Shown here: positions 17,777-25,345 of the stretch, in pieces | Layout of the letters: every line of letters begins with the position of its first letter | Position numbering within the stretch: position 1 is the first letter of the stretch | Source: Leifsonia sp. ku-ls | Lineage (GTDB): Bacteria > Actinomycetota > Actinomycetes > Actinomycetales > Microbacteriaceae | Reading direction: 5' to 3' | Length of the DNA stretch: 64,000 nt | Assembly (NCBI GenBank): GCA_003367665.1 | Contig: QKXI01000001.1 | Location: forward strand, 434,001-498,000 | The notes under the pieces: model-generated | The model's database searches: none | What the model was told of the DNA's origin: nothing | What the model saw: only the letters and a program-made list of their open reading frames with translations | Position numbers and translations under genes: made by a program

Positions 17777-18051
17777 CCAAGACACACCCCCCTGCGTAGC
17801 CCCCGCGCGTAAGGAAAGAGGACACGTCCCGAGCCTCTTAAAACCCTGTGAGGAACATAACGACCCAACAACGACATCCGTCAACCCCTGCCCCCGCACG
17901 GGGGTCGTCGGTATTCTGGCGGAGGCATGAAGGGGTGTCGAAACGCGTAAGCGCGGATGAATCCTGGGTGAACCTCTCCCGGGCGCAGGCCGACGGCGAC
18001 CGACGAGGAGCCGCGACGAGCCTGGTTCGCGTCGACCCAAGGAGATTGATT
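17777..18051. other. Long intergenic/leader region upstream of the nucleotidyltransferase
   Basis: This 275-base space separates two divergent operons. It holds an AT-rich patch around 17836-17870, the compact inverted repeat CCCCC-GCAC-GGGGG at 17891-17904, and TATTCT at 17912-17917, a possible -10 that would give a leader of about 130 bases. AAGGAGA at 18039-18045 is the ribosome-binding site of the next gene. I see no recognised riboswitch motif and no convincing small gene. Confidence 0.4.
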
Positions 18052-18744
18052 GTGACGACCCAGGTAGTGATTCTCGCGGCCGGCATGGGAAGCCGGCTCG
18101 GCCGGAGCCTCCCGAAGCCGCTGACCGAGCTGAGCGACGGCCGCACGATCATGCAGCAGCAGTTCGACAACATCCACGCGGCCTTCGGCAAAGACGTCCA
18201 GGTCACGATCGTCGTCGGCTACAAGCTGGAGCACATCATCGAGGCGTTCCCCGACGCCGAGTTCGTCTACAACGAGCAGTACGACCAGACCAACACCTCG
18301 AAGAGCCTCATGCGCGCCCTGCAGGCCTCCGGCCCCGGCGGCGTGCTGTGGATGAACGGCGACGTCGTCTTCGACCCGGCGGTGCTGGTGCGCGGCGCCG
18401 CGATGGTCGCGCGCGACCAGACCTTCGTGACGGTCAACACCTCGTCCGTCGCCGACGAAGAGGTCAAGTACACCACCGGCCCGGAGGGCTTCATCCAGGA
18501 GCTGTCGAAGACCGTGAAGAACGGCCTCGGCGAGGCCGTCGGCATCAACTACGTCTCGTCGAAGGACAAGGCGACCCTGCTGCGCCAGCTGCAGCGCGTC
18601 GGCGACCAGGACTACTTCGAGCGCGGCATCGAGCTCGCCATCGAGCAGGACCGCATGCTGGTCGAGCCGGTCGACATCTCCGACCTGTACGCCGTCGAGG
18701 TCGACTTCCAGGAGGACCTGGAGCGCGCGAATCTTTTCGTATAG
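18052..18744 (+). CDS. Sugar/choline-phosphate nucleotidyltransferase (LicC-like)
   Basis: The 230-residue protein is a nucleotidyltransferase of the GT-A fold: the NTP loop VVILAAGMGSRLG (about 5-17), SLPKPLTEL with the catalytic lysine, and the metal motif WMNGDVVFD (about 100-108). Size and layout fit CTP:phosphocholine cytidylyltransferase (LicC) and related enzymes activating small phospho-alcohols or sugars. It lies 50 bases upstream of a Wzm/Wzt-type exporter and about 4.6 kb from a CDP-alcohol phosphotransferase. A CDP-activated headgroup for an envelope polymer is a reasonable inference, but the substrate is unproven. GTG 18052 follows AAGGAGA by six bases. Confidence 0.75.
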   Translation: MTTQVVILAAGMGSRLGRSLPKPLTELSDGRTIMQQQFDNIHAAFGKDVQVTIVVGYKLEHIIEAFPDAEFVYNEQYDQTNTSKSLMRALQASGPGGVLWMNGDVVFDPAVLVRGAAMVARDQTFVTVNTSSVADEEVKYTTGPEGFIQELSKTVKNGLGEAVGINYVSSKDKATLLRQLQRVGDQDYFERGIELAIEQDRMLVEPVDISDLYAVEVDFQEDLERANLFV

Positions 18745-18780
18745 TCGAAACCGCGTGAGTCCTCACGCCGTTTCGATCAA

Positions 18781-18786
18781 TACGAT
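18781..18786 (+). promoter_or_regulatory. -10 element of the Wzm/Wzt-type exporter genes (leaderless)
   Basis: TACGAT, eight bases before the GTG at 18795, in the 50-base gap after the nucleotidyltransferase. Confidence 0.5.
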
Positions 18787-18794
18787 GGGTTCCC

Positions 18795-19679
18795 GTGACC
18801 AGTATCCCCACTGAGGTGCGCCCTGCGCAGCGATCCCGCTTCACGCGGTACCGGCACTCCCTGTGGCTGCTGACCAAGCGCGACCTCAGCGTCCGCTACT
18901 CCACCAGCGCGCTCGGCTACCTGTGGTCGATCCTCGACCCGCTGGTGATGAGCCTGATCTACTGGTTCGTCTTCACGGTCATCTTCCACCGGACGGTCGG
19001 CGAGAACCCGTACATCGTCTTCCTGCTGGCGGCCCTGCTGCCGTGGATGTGGTTCAACGGAGCGGTCTCCGACAGCACGCGGGCGTACATCCGCGAGGCC
19101 AAGCTGATCCGCTCGACGATGATCCCGCGCACGATCTGGGTGAACCGCATCGTCGCGTCGAAGGGCATCGAGTTCCTGCTGTCGCTGCCGGTGCTGGCGG
19201 TGTTCGCGATCTTCACCGGCGCCCGCGTGAACGTCGACATCCTGCTGTTCCCGCTCGCCATCCTCATCCAGACCGTGCTGACCGTCGGCGTCGGGCTCAT
19301 CGTCGCGCCGCTCGTGGTGTTCTTCCGCGACCTGGAGCGCGCGGTGAAGCTCGCGCTGCGCTTCCTCTTCTACGCCTCGCCGATCATCTACAGCGCGCGC
19401 GACCTGCCCGGCGGGTGCGGCGGCGGCGTCGCGGCGAAGCACTGCGCGGCGTACCTGGCGACGCACCCCGGCGCGCAGACCGACGTGCTGTTCTCGCTGC
19501 ACTTCTGGTCGGCGTTCAACCCGCTCACCGGCATCTTCAGCCTGTACCGGGCGGCGTTCTTCCCCGAGGAGCTGGACTGGTTCCTGGTGGGCGTGAGCGC
19601 GGCGATGTCCCTGCTGCTGCTCGGCGTCGGCTGGGCCGTGTTCAAGCGCTTCGAGCGCGACGTGCTGAAGGAGATCTGA
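18795..19679 (+). CDS. ABC-2 polysaccharide/teichoic acid export permease (Wzm/TagG-like)
   Basis: The 294-residue protein has six predicted helices of the ABC-2 polysaccharide exporter type. Landmarks are LTKRDLSVRYSTSALGYLWSILDPL in the N-terminal amphipathic and first-helix region (quoted in part: RYSTSALGYLWSILDPL), LLPWMWFNGAVSDST, and FYASPIIYSARDLP near the C-terminal half. An extracytoplasmic loop with cysteines at CGGG and KHCAAY is unusual for the family. The next gene, whose GTG abuts this stop codon, codes for its ATPase. The pair should flip or export a lipid-linked glycan. Confidence 0.9.
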   Translation: MTSIPTEVRPAQRSRFTRYRHSLWLLTKRDLSVRYSTSALGYLWSILDPLVMSLIYWFVFTVIFHRTVGENPYIVFLLAALLPWMWFNGAVSDSTRAYIREAKLIRSTMIPRTIWVNRIVASKGIEFLLSLPVLAVFAIFTGARVNVDILLFPLAILIQTVLTVGVGLIVAPLVVFFRDLERAVKLALRFLFYASPIIYSARDLPGGCGGGVAAKHCAAYLATHPGAQTDVLFSLHFWSAFNPLTGIFSLYRAAFFPEELDWFLVGVSAAMSLLLLGVGWAVFKRFERDVLKEI

Positions 19680-20414
19680 GTGGCACCCGTCATCGCGGTC
19701 GACGGCCTCGGCGTGCGCTTCCGCCGCAATCGCGGCGCACGACGGTCGTTCAAAGACCTCTTCTCGTCGCGCCAGCGGCGGTCGCGGCCGGACGACTTCT
19801 GGGCCCTGCGCGGCGTCAGCTTCGACGTGCAGCCGGGCGAGGCGATCGGCGTCGTCGGCCGCAACGGCCAGGGCAAGTCGACGCTGCTGAAGCTCGTCGC
19901 CGGCGTGATGCTGCCCGACGAGGGCTCCGTGAAGGTGACAGAGGGCGTCGCCCCGCTGATCGAGATCACGGGCGGCTTCGTCGACGATCTGACCGTGCGC
20001 GACAACGTCTACCTGACGGCCGGTCTGCACGGGATGTCGCGCTCGGAGATCGACGCCCGCTTCGACGACATCATCGGCTTCGCGGAGATCGGCGACTTCG
20101 TCGACACCCCGTACAAGCACCTGTCCAGCGGCATGAAGGTGCGCATCGCGTTCTCGGTCATCGCGCAGTTGGAGGAGCCGGTGCTGCTCGTGGACGAGGT
20201 GCTCGCGGTCGGAGACCGGGGGTTCCGGGAGAAGTGCTACCGCCGCATCGAGGAGCTGCTGGCCGGAGGCCGGACGCTGTTCTTCGTCTCGCACAACGAG
20301 AAGGACCTGCGCCGCTTCTGCCGGCGTGGGCTCTACCTCGACAAGGGGTCGCTTGTGCTCGACGGGCCGATCGACGACGTGCTCGCGCTCTACAACGCCG
20401 ATTACGGCAGCTGA
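19680..20414 (+). CDS. ABC polysaccharide/teichoic acid export ATPase (Wzt/TagH-like)
   Basis: The 244-residue ATPase contains VGRNGQGKSTLLKL (Walker A with the Gln typical of Wzt/TagH proteins, about 60-73), the family-specific APLIEITGGFVDDLTVRDNVYL region, signature LSSGMKVR and Walker B VLLVDEVLAVGD. It lacks the C-terminal carbohydrate-binding domain found in some Wzt proteins. GTG 19680 directly follows the permease stop codon. ATP hydrolysis would energise export of the linked glycan. Confidence 0.93.
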   Translation: MAPVIAVDGLGVRFRRNRGARRSFKDLFSSRQRRSRPDDFWALRGVSFDVQPGEAIGVVGRNGQGKSTLLKLVAGVMLPDEGSVKVTEGVAPLIEITGGFVDDLTVRDNVYLTAGLHGMSRSEIDARFDDIIGFAEIGDFVDTPYKHLSSGMKVRIAFSVIAQLEEPVLLVDEVLAVGDRGFREKCYRRIEELLAGGRTLFFVSHNEKDLRRFCRRGLYLDKGSLVLDGPIDDVLALYNADYGS

Positions 20415-20538
20415 CGCGGCGCACCTCTGGCGACTTCTCCACAGCGCCGAAAGGTGTCCACAAAAAAGATCCCGACGAGTTATCCCCCGGCGTGGCATAT
20501 GTGCCCGATTCCGGGCCGAGAGCGTCGGAGGGGCTGGT

Positions 20539-20544
20539 TAGGTT
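20539..20544 (+). promoter_or_regulatory. -10 element of the 105-residue protein gene (leaderless)
   Basis: TAGGTT, six bases before the ATG at 20551, with no Shine-Dalgarno sequence. Confidence 0.55.
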
Positions 20545-20550
20545 CGTCGC

Positions 20551-20868
20551 ATGAATCGACTCCGCATTCTCCGCAGCCCTTCGCCCGCCCCGCGTCCCCG
20601 CCGGTTCGCGTACCCCGTCCCCTGGCGGGTCGACCGCTCCACGGCGCCCCATCTGCGGCTCGTCAACGACAGCCGCGAGCCGCTCAGCGGCGTCACCGTG
20701 AGCGTCGCGGGCAGCTCCCGCCTGCGCGTGAGCGGCCCGACCTCCGTGCGGCCGGGCGAGTCGGTGCGGGCGAGCGTCTCCGGCCGCGATCCGGAGCGCG
20801 ACACCGTGCTCGTCGTGCGCTGGTTCCCGCCCGACGGCCGCGAGTACCTCTGGCAGATCAGCCTGTGA
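20551..20868 (+). CDS. Small protein of unknown function, beta-rich
   Basis: I do not recognise this 105-residue protein. After a basic, Pro/Arg-rich N terminus (1-25) it alternates short hydrophobic and polar stretches, with LRLVNDSREPLSGVTVSVAG, PTSVRPGESVRASVSG and VLVVRWFPPDG. This resembles an immunoglobulin-like or CARDB-like beta sandwich without a signal peptide. The TAGGTT box fixes the ATG at 20551, and a perfect 12-base-pair hairpin closes the unit, so it is probably a single-gene transcript. Confidence 0.6.
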   Translation: MNRLRILRSPSPAPRPRRFAYPVPWRVDRSTAPHLRLVNDSREPLSGVTVSVAGSSRLRVSGPTSVRPGESVRASVSGRDPERDTVLVVRWFPPDGREYLWQISL

Positions 20869-20877
20869 TGCACGCTT

Positions 20878-20905
20878 CCCGGGCCGCCGGTCGCGGCGGC
20901 CCGGG
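20878..20905 (+). terminator. GC-rich hairpin terminator
   Basis: CCCGGGCCGCCG and its exact complement form a 12-base-pair stem with a four-base loop, ten bases after the stop codon at 20868. There is no T-tract, as is common in actinobacteria. Confidence 0.7.
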
Positions 20906-20932
20906 AGGACGCGATGGCACGCCTCGCTCGCC

Positions 20933-20959
20933 GACAATGCCCGCATCGCTGGCATTATC
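20933..20959. promoter_or_regulatory. Inverted repeat upstream of the XRE regulator gene
   Basis: GACAATGCC (20933-20941) and GGCATTATC (20951-20959) are complementary at eight of nine positions around nine bases. The site lies 80 bases before the XRE-family gene and is a candidate autoregulatory operator. Confidence 0.4.
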
Positions 20960-21038
20960 GGTCCGCAACGCCGGAGGTCCGGCCGCCCTGGCCCTCGCGC
21001 TCTGGAGCCCCCGGGGCCGCAGCCCTTTCACTGGAAGC

Positions 21039-21353
21039 ATGGACAGCACGCGCGAATCGGCGGCCGACCTGCTCGGCGACCGCATCCGACACGCCCGCGT
21101 CGCCCTGGGCCTCAGCCAGGAGGCGATCGCCGGCCTCGCCGGAATGCACGTCACCAACTACGGCAAGATCGAACGCGGCACGGCCAACCCGAGCCTGCTC
21201 ACCATCGTGCGCATCGCGGTGGTGCTCGGCACCGACGTGGCCGCGCTGACGCAGGACATCACGCGGGAGCACCTCCCCGAGGACGTCCGCGTGCTCTCGG
21301 CGCACGACTTCCTCGCCGAGCGCCGGCGGCGGGCCCGTCGCGGCAAGACCTGA
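21039..21353 (+). CDS. XRE-family helix-turn-helix regulator
   Basis: The 104-residue product has one Cro/CI-type helix-turn-helix (about residues 12-66) with IRHARVALGLSQEAIAGLAGM, NYGKIERGTANPSLLTIVRIA as recognition helix and following helix. A 35-residue tail ends in a very basic segment (RRRRARRGKT). It has no sensor domain. The upstream inverted repeat at 20933-20959 may be its binding site. Targets cannot be assigned; the flanking genes are a small unknown protein and a membrane-associated unknown protein. Confidence 0.82.
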   Translation: MDSTRESAADLLGDRIRHARVALGLSQEAIAGLAGMHVTNYGKIERGTANPSLLTIVRIAVVLGTDVAALTQDITREHLPEDVRVLSAHDFLAERRRRARRGKT

Positions 21354-21391
21354 CGTTCCGGCGCACACATCGACTCCTCGGCCCAGCGGCC

Positions 21392-21397
21392 TACACT
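21392..21397 (+). promoter_or_regulatory. -10 element of the 326-residue unknown protein gene (leaderless)
   Basis: TACACT, eight bases before the ATG at 21406. It rules out the in-frame GTG at 21400, which would be only two bases from the box. Confidence 0.5.
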
Positions 21398-21405
21398 CTG
21401 TGGAG

Positions 21406-22386
21406 ATGGCCAAGAAGCAGCAACCGATCATCTCCGTCACCGGAGGCCCGGCGAAAGGCGGGGACACCCCGCACGCCCTCAACACGGCGCTCGACCGCTT
21501 CCTCGGCATCCAGCGTCCGGTCGTGATCGCGCACCTACGCAGCATCCGGCGCCGGCATCCGGACGCCACCGCGGACGAGCTCGCGCACATCCTGGGGCGA
21601 CGCTACGTCGCCGCGGTGACGAGCGGCGGGGCCGCCGTCGGCGCGACCGCGGTCATCCCGGCCATCGGCACGGGCGTCACCCTGGCGCTGTCCGGGGTCG
21701 AGACCGCCGGCTTCCTGGAGGCCACGGCCCTCTACGCGCAGTCCATGAGCGAACTGCACGGCATCGCGGTCGACGACCCGGACCGCGCACGGGCCCTCGT
21801 GCTCACCATGATGCTCGGCCGGGAGGGCTCCGACCTGGTTCGCCAGCTCGCCGGGCAGTTCGGCGGCGGCGTGACCCGCACGGCCTACTGGGGTGAGCTG
21901 GTCACGTCGAGCCTTCCCGCCATGGTGGTGGGTCCACTCGTGGACCGGCTGAAGAGCACTTTCATCCGTCATTTCGCGGTGCGCGGCAGTGCGAGCCTCG
22001 TGGCGAGGGCGATCCCGTTCGGGGTCGGCGCCGTCATCGGCGGGGCGGGGAACAACATCCTGGCCCGCCGCGTGGTGCAGAACGCCCGGCTCGCCTTCGG
22101 CCCGGCGCCGATGGTCATCCCGGAGGCACTCGCACCGGTGGAAGGCCCGGGCGCGGTCCGGCGGATCGGCGCGGCGACCGGCGGCGGCGTCGTCCGCCTC
22201 GGGCGCGCGACAGGCGACCGCGCGGTCCGGGTGGGCAAGGCTCTCGGCGGCGCGCTGCCGCGCCGCAAGAGCACGCGGAACGAGGACCGGGACACGCGCC
22301 CCGAGGCGCCGCGCGCTATCGAGGGCCTTCCCTCCGCGGGGGAGGCGGAGGCCGACCGGAACGGCGACAACCGCCAGGCCGGCTGA
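21406..22386 (+). CDS. Membrane-associated protein of unknown function
   Basis: I do not recognise this 326-residue protein with confidence. It has an N-terminal helical region (LGIQRPVVIAHLRSIRRRHP) and a glycine/alanine-rich hydrophobic hairpin (about 70-100: GAAVGATAVIPAIGTGVTLAL). A second hydrophobic segment near 200-225 includes FGVGAVIGGAGNNILARR, and a basic, disordered tail runs from about residue 240. The hydrophobic hairpin with Gly-rich turns is reminiscent of EcsC-like proteins, but no motif is decisive. ATG 21406 is set by the TACACT box. It converges on a glycosyltransferase gene, with 99 bases between and no clear terminator. Confidence 0.55.
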   Translation: MAKKQQPIISVTGGPAKGGDTPHALNTALDRFLGIQRPVVIAHLRSIRRRHPDATADELAHILGRRYVAAVTSGGAAVGATAVIPAIGTGVTLALSGVETAGFLEATALYAQSMSELHGIAVDDPDRARALVLTMMLGREGSDLVRQLAGQFGGGVTRTAYWGELVTSSLPAMVVGPLVDRLKSTFIRHFAVRGSASLVARAIPFGVGAVIGGAGNNILARRVVQNARLAFGPAPMVIPEALAPVEGPGAVRRIGAATGGGVVRLGRATGDRAVRVGKALGGALPRRKSTRNEDRDTRPEAPRAIEGLPSAGEAEADRNGDNRQAG

Positions 22387-22485
22387 CGTTTGCTCAGGCC
22401 GGTTGACAGAACGATCAGCGGCCGATGACGGAACGCCGGCCAGCCGACGGATCGGGCAGCCCGTCGACGGACGACCCGGCGCCCG

Positions 22486-23370
22486 TCAGACGATCGGAGG
22501 CCGCCCCGCGGCGGTCATGCGCGCGACGGTGCGCCAGCGCAGCGGACGGCGCTCGCCCGGGTCGGCACGCCAACCCTCGGCCCAGCCGCCGAACCACGCC
22601 CGCAGCACCGCGGGCTTACGGAACCAGCGCAGCAGCTGGATGCCCGTCCACGACCCGACGTACAGCGGGATGAGCACGGCCGGCAGGTTGCGGCGTGCCA
22701 GCCAGACCCGGTTGCGGGCGTTCAGCCGGTAATAGTACGAGTGCCGCGTCGGCGAGACCGACGGGTGCTCGGCCACGAGGTCGCCCGCGTACCAGACGCG
22801 CTTGCCCTGGTCCCACACCTTCCAGGCCAGGTCAATGCCCTCGTGCGCGTAGAAGAACGGGTCGGCCCAGCCGCCGGCGCGCTCGAACACCGCCCGCGGC
22901 AGCACGACGGCCGCCTCGAGCACGGCGAACACGTTGCTGGAGCGCTCGGGGTCGCCCTTCCGGATCCGCGGAATCCAGCGTCGGGGCGACGGCGAACCGT
23001 CCGGCACCCGCAGGCGCGGCTGCAGCATCCCGATGCTCGGGTCGGCGCGCAGCAGCGCCACCGCGTCGGCCAGGAAGGTCGGGGACGGGATGTCGGCGTC
23101 GTCGTCGAGGAAGAACAGCCACTCCCCCGCCACCAGCGGAACGCCCGCGTTGCGTCCTGCCGGGATGCCGACGTTCTCCGGGAGCGCGAGGGTGCGCACC
23201 CCCTCCGGCAGCGCGGGGTGGGCCGTCGCCGGGTCCCAGCCGTTGCCGACGACCACGACGTCGGTCGTCACGCCGCGCTGAGCGAGCACCGAGTCGACGC
23301 CGTGGCGCAGCTCGGCCGGCCGGGTGCCCTGGGTGAGCACCACGACCGCGACGGCCGGCAGCTCAGCCAC
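22486..23370 (-). CDS. Family 2 glycosyltransferase
   Basis: The 294-residue protein has a GT-A fold: VAVVVLTQGTRPAELRHGVDSVL at the start (nucleotide-binding strand and helix), ENVGIPAGRNAGV, the metal motif LDDDAD (about 88-93) and FYAHEGIDLAWKVW as the acceptor/base region, resembling rhamnosyl- and galactofuranosyltransferase-like GT2 enzymes. A short hydrophobic segment near 232-250 may tether it to the membrane. Its GTG overlaps the stop region of the CDP-alcohol phosphotransferase gene by eight bases. The three genes 25227-22486 form one operon, suggesting synthesis of an envelope glycan or glycolipid. Confidence 0.88.
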   Translation of the reverse strand: MAELPAVAVVVLTQGTRPAELRHGVDSVLAQRGVTTDVVVVGNGWDPATAHPALPEGVRTLALPENVGIPAGRNAGVPLVAGEWLFFLDDDADIPSPTFLADAVALLRADPSIGMLQPRLRVPDGSPSPRRWIPRIRKGDPERSSNVFAVLEAAVVLPRAVFERAGGWADPFFYAHEGIDLAWKVWDQGKRVWYAGDLVAEHPSVSPTRHSYYYRLNARNRVWLARRNLPAVLIPLYVGSWTGIQLLRWFRKPAVLRAWFGGWAEGWRADPGERRPLRWRTVARMTAAGRPPIV

Positions 23371-24181
23371 GGACCCGCCGCGACGCCATGATGGTCACGA
23401 AGTGGCCGATCAGCGCAAGGATCGACAGCGGCACGAGTGCGCATAGCAGGATGCGGTCGGCCAGAGTGGAACCGATGAACAGCCCGACCACCGAGAAGAC
23501 GAAGATCAGGATGGTCAGCTCCACCGAGTGGTAGAGCCGGTGGAACGGCAGGAAGCGCGCCGCACGCCGCAGCGTCGCGACGAGGCCGTGCGTCGGGGCG
23601 TACTCCGCCTGCGTGTCGGCCAGCTTCGGCAGGCCGGCGTTGGCCCGAGCCACACGCACCATGTCGTTGAGCGCCTTGTTGAGCACGATCACGAGCGCGA
23701 GCAGCGTGCCGAGGTTCGTCCAGAGGTAGTCCTCCGGCGCCTGGAACGGGTAGCCGGCGGCCCGGATGCCGAGCACGATCGCGATGAGCGTCTCGGTCGT
23801 GTAGTGGCCCACGTTGTCCAGGAAGATGCCGGCGGGAGACGACGTGCCGCGCCAGCGCGCCACCTCGCCGTCGCAGCAGTCGACCAGCATCTGCAGCTGG
23901 CCGAGCACCAGCGCGAGCGCGGCTCCGGCGATCCCCGGGATGAGCAGCGACGCGGCGGTCGCCCAGCCGGTCAGGATCATGAGGCCGGTGACGCCATTGG
24001 CCGAGATCGACGTCTTGAGCAGGAACCAGGTCAGGTACGGCGAGAGGTTCCGCAGGTACAGCGACGCGGTCCAGTGCTCGGCGTTGCGACGGCCGCGCAC
24101 CTCCGGCGGCTGGGCGACGGCCCGCAGCTCGGCGATGGAGGTGGGGCGGGCGCCGTGCGCGGCTGCTCCGGGTGCGGACAT
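23363..24181 (-). CDS. CDP-alcohol phosphatidyltransferase family protein with His at the fourth motif Asp
   Basis: The 272-residue membrane protein contains the CDP-alcohol phosphotransferase motif as D101-xx-D104-G105-xx-A108-R109-x8-G118-xxx-D122-xxx-H126. The spacing is canonical, but the fourth aspartate, proposed as catalytic base in the family, is histidine (DNVGHY). About six helices are predicted. Such enzymes transfer a phospho-alcohol from a CDP-linked donor to an alcohol acceptor, or move diacylglycerol phosphate. Its place between two glycosyltransferase genes suggests decoration or lipid anchoring of a glycan rather than bulk phospholipid synthesis. ATG 24181 starts two bases after the upstream gene's stop. 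Confidence 0.85.
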   Translation of the reverse strand: MSAPGAAAHGARPTSIAELRAVAQPPEVRGRRNAEHWTASLYLRNLSPYLTWFLLKTSISANGVTGLMILTGWATAASLLIPGIAGAALALVLGQLQMLVDCCDGEVARWRGTSSPAGIFLDNVGHYTTETLIAIVLGIRAAGYPFQAPEDYLWTNLGTLLALVIVLNKALNDMVRVARANAGLPKLADTQAEYAPTHGLVATLRRAARFLPFHRLYHSVELTILIFVFSVVGLFIGSTLADRILLCALVPLSILALIGHFVTIMASRRVRG

Positions 24182-24183
24182 GC

Positions 24184-25227
24184 CTACCTTCCCGTGTGGG
24201 CTGTGATGTTGCGGGTGAGCGACAGGTATCCGAGGACGAAGCCGATCCCCCAGCTGAAGTGGATGCACGGCAAGACTACGAGAAACCACAGGAACGGGCG
24301 AAAACCGTCGCGCCGGCCCCACACCAGCGCCGAGACGACCACGACGAGCACGTACAGCAGCGGCGCCGCGAAGCCCCACAGCAGCCACGGGGCCGCGCCG
24401 ACCGCCGCCTGCACGATCCCGCCGAGGCCGAGCAGCGTGCCGACCGTGACGCCCACGACCATCACCGGCGGCGCGAAGTAGCGCAGGCCGTTGGAGGCCG
24501 GGAAGCGGCGGGCGAGCTCGCCGCGCCAGATCCCGGTGGAGAAGAACTGCCGCGCGAGCCGGTACAGGTTGGGGCGCGGACGGTAGGTCACCTTCAGCCG
24601 CGGCGTGAACCAGACGGTGCCGCCGGCGGTGCGGATGCGGCGGTTGAGCTCCCAGTCCTGGCCGCGCTTGATCTCCTCGTCGAAGAGGCCGACCTCCAGC
24701 AGGCGGTCGCGGCGGAAGACGCCGAGGTACACCGTCTCGGCCGGTCCGGCCTCGCCGCCGACGTGCAGCTTGGTGCCGCCGAGGCCGACCCGGCTGCCGT
24801 AGGCGCGCGCGACCGCGCGTTCGAAGTCGGTGGTGCCCTGCGCGTCCATCAGGCCGCCCACGTTGTCGGCGCCGGTCTCCAGCATGGTCTCCACCGCGAT
24901 GCGGGCGTACTCCGGCGGGAGGACGCTGTGGGCGTCGACGCGGATCACGATCGGGTACTGCGACTCCCGAATGGCGAGGTTGAGCCCGGCAGGGGTCGAG
25001 CCGACCACGTTCTCCACCACCCGGATGCGGTCGTCCACGGCGGCCAGCTCCTCCACCAGTTCGGTGGTGCCGTCGATGCTCGGGCCGAGGGCGATCGTCA
25101 CCTCGAACGGCCCGGCGTAGTCCTGGGCGAGCAGGCTGTCGACGGCGGCGCGCACGTGCGTGACCTCGTTGAGCACGGGCATCACGTACGAGACACCGGG
25201 GAGGGTGTTCACGTTGGGGTCCGGCAT
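24184..25227 (-). CDS. Family 2 glycosyltransferase, ExoA-like, with C-terminal membrane helices
   Basis: Residues 1-235 are a GT-A domain with YVMPVLNEVTHVRAAVDSLLAQDY (N-terminal nucleotide region; core VMPVLNE), a DxH-type metal motif in VIRVDAHS (about 93-100) as in succinoglycan ExoA-like enzymes, and RGQDWELNRRIRTAG. About four helices follow (240-340), so it works at the membrane on a lipid-linked acceptor. A TAGGCT box (complement of 25258-25263) and GAAGGA before the ATG at 25227 give a normal leader. It is the first gene of the three-gene glycan operon. Confidence 0.9.
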   Translation of the reverse strand: MPDPNVNTLPGVSYVMPVLNEVTHVRAAVDSLLAQDYAGPFEVTIALGPSIDGTTELVEELAAVDDRIRVVENVVGSTPAGLNLAIRESQYPIVIRVDAHSVLPPEYARIAVETMLETGADNVGGLMDAQGTTDFERAVARAYGSRVGLGGTKLHVGGEAGPAETVYLGVFRRDRLLEVGLFDEEIKRGQDWELNRRIRTAGGTVWFTPRLKVTYRPRPNLYRLARQFFSTGIWRGELARRFPASNGLRYFAPPVMVVGVTVGTLLGLGGIVQAAVGAAPWLLWGFAAPLLYVLVVVVSALVWGRRDGFRPFLWFLVVLPCIHFSWGIGFVLGYLSLTRNITAHTGR

Positions 25228-25300
25228 CTGGTCCTTCGGTCGTACGGGTCGCCGTCGAGCCTATCAGCCGCCCCTGCGACGACACCCGGAGGAACGGCGG

Positions 25301-25330
25301 AGGGCCGCCCCGCTCGCGCGGGACGGCCCT
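25301..25330 (-). terminator. Hairpin terminator after the htrA-like gene
   Basis: AGGGCCG-C-CCCGC pairs with GCGGG-A-CGGCCCT: 12 base pairs and one mismatch around a four-base loop. It starts 15 bases past the protease stop codon and upstream of the promoter for the glycosyltransferase operon. Confidence 0.7.
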
Positions 25331-25345
25331 CTCGACGGACGGGTG

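Noticed and set aside
17777-18051. Riboswitch (c-di-AMP ydaO-like) in the long leader before the nucleotidyltransferase
   Set aside because: GTAAGCG and GGGTGAA fragments are present, but not in the order or context of the known motif, and the conserved core is missing.
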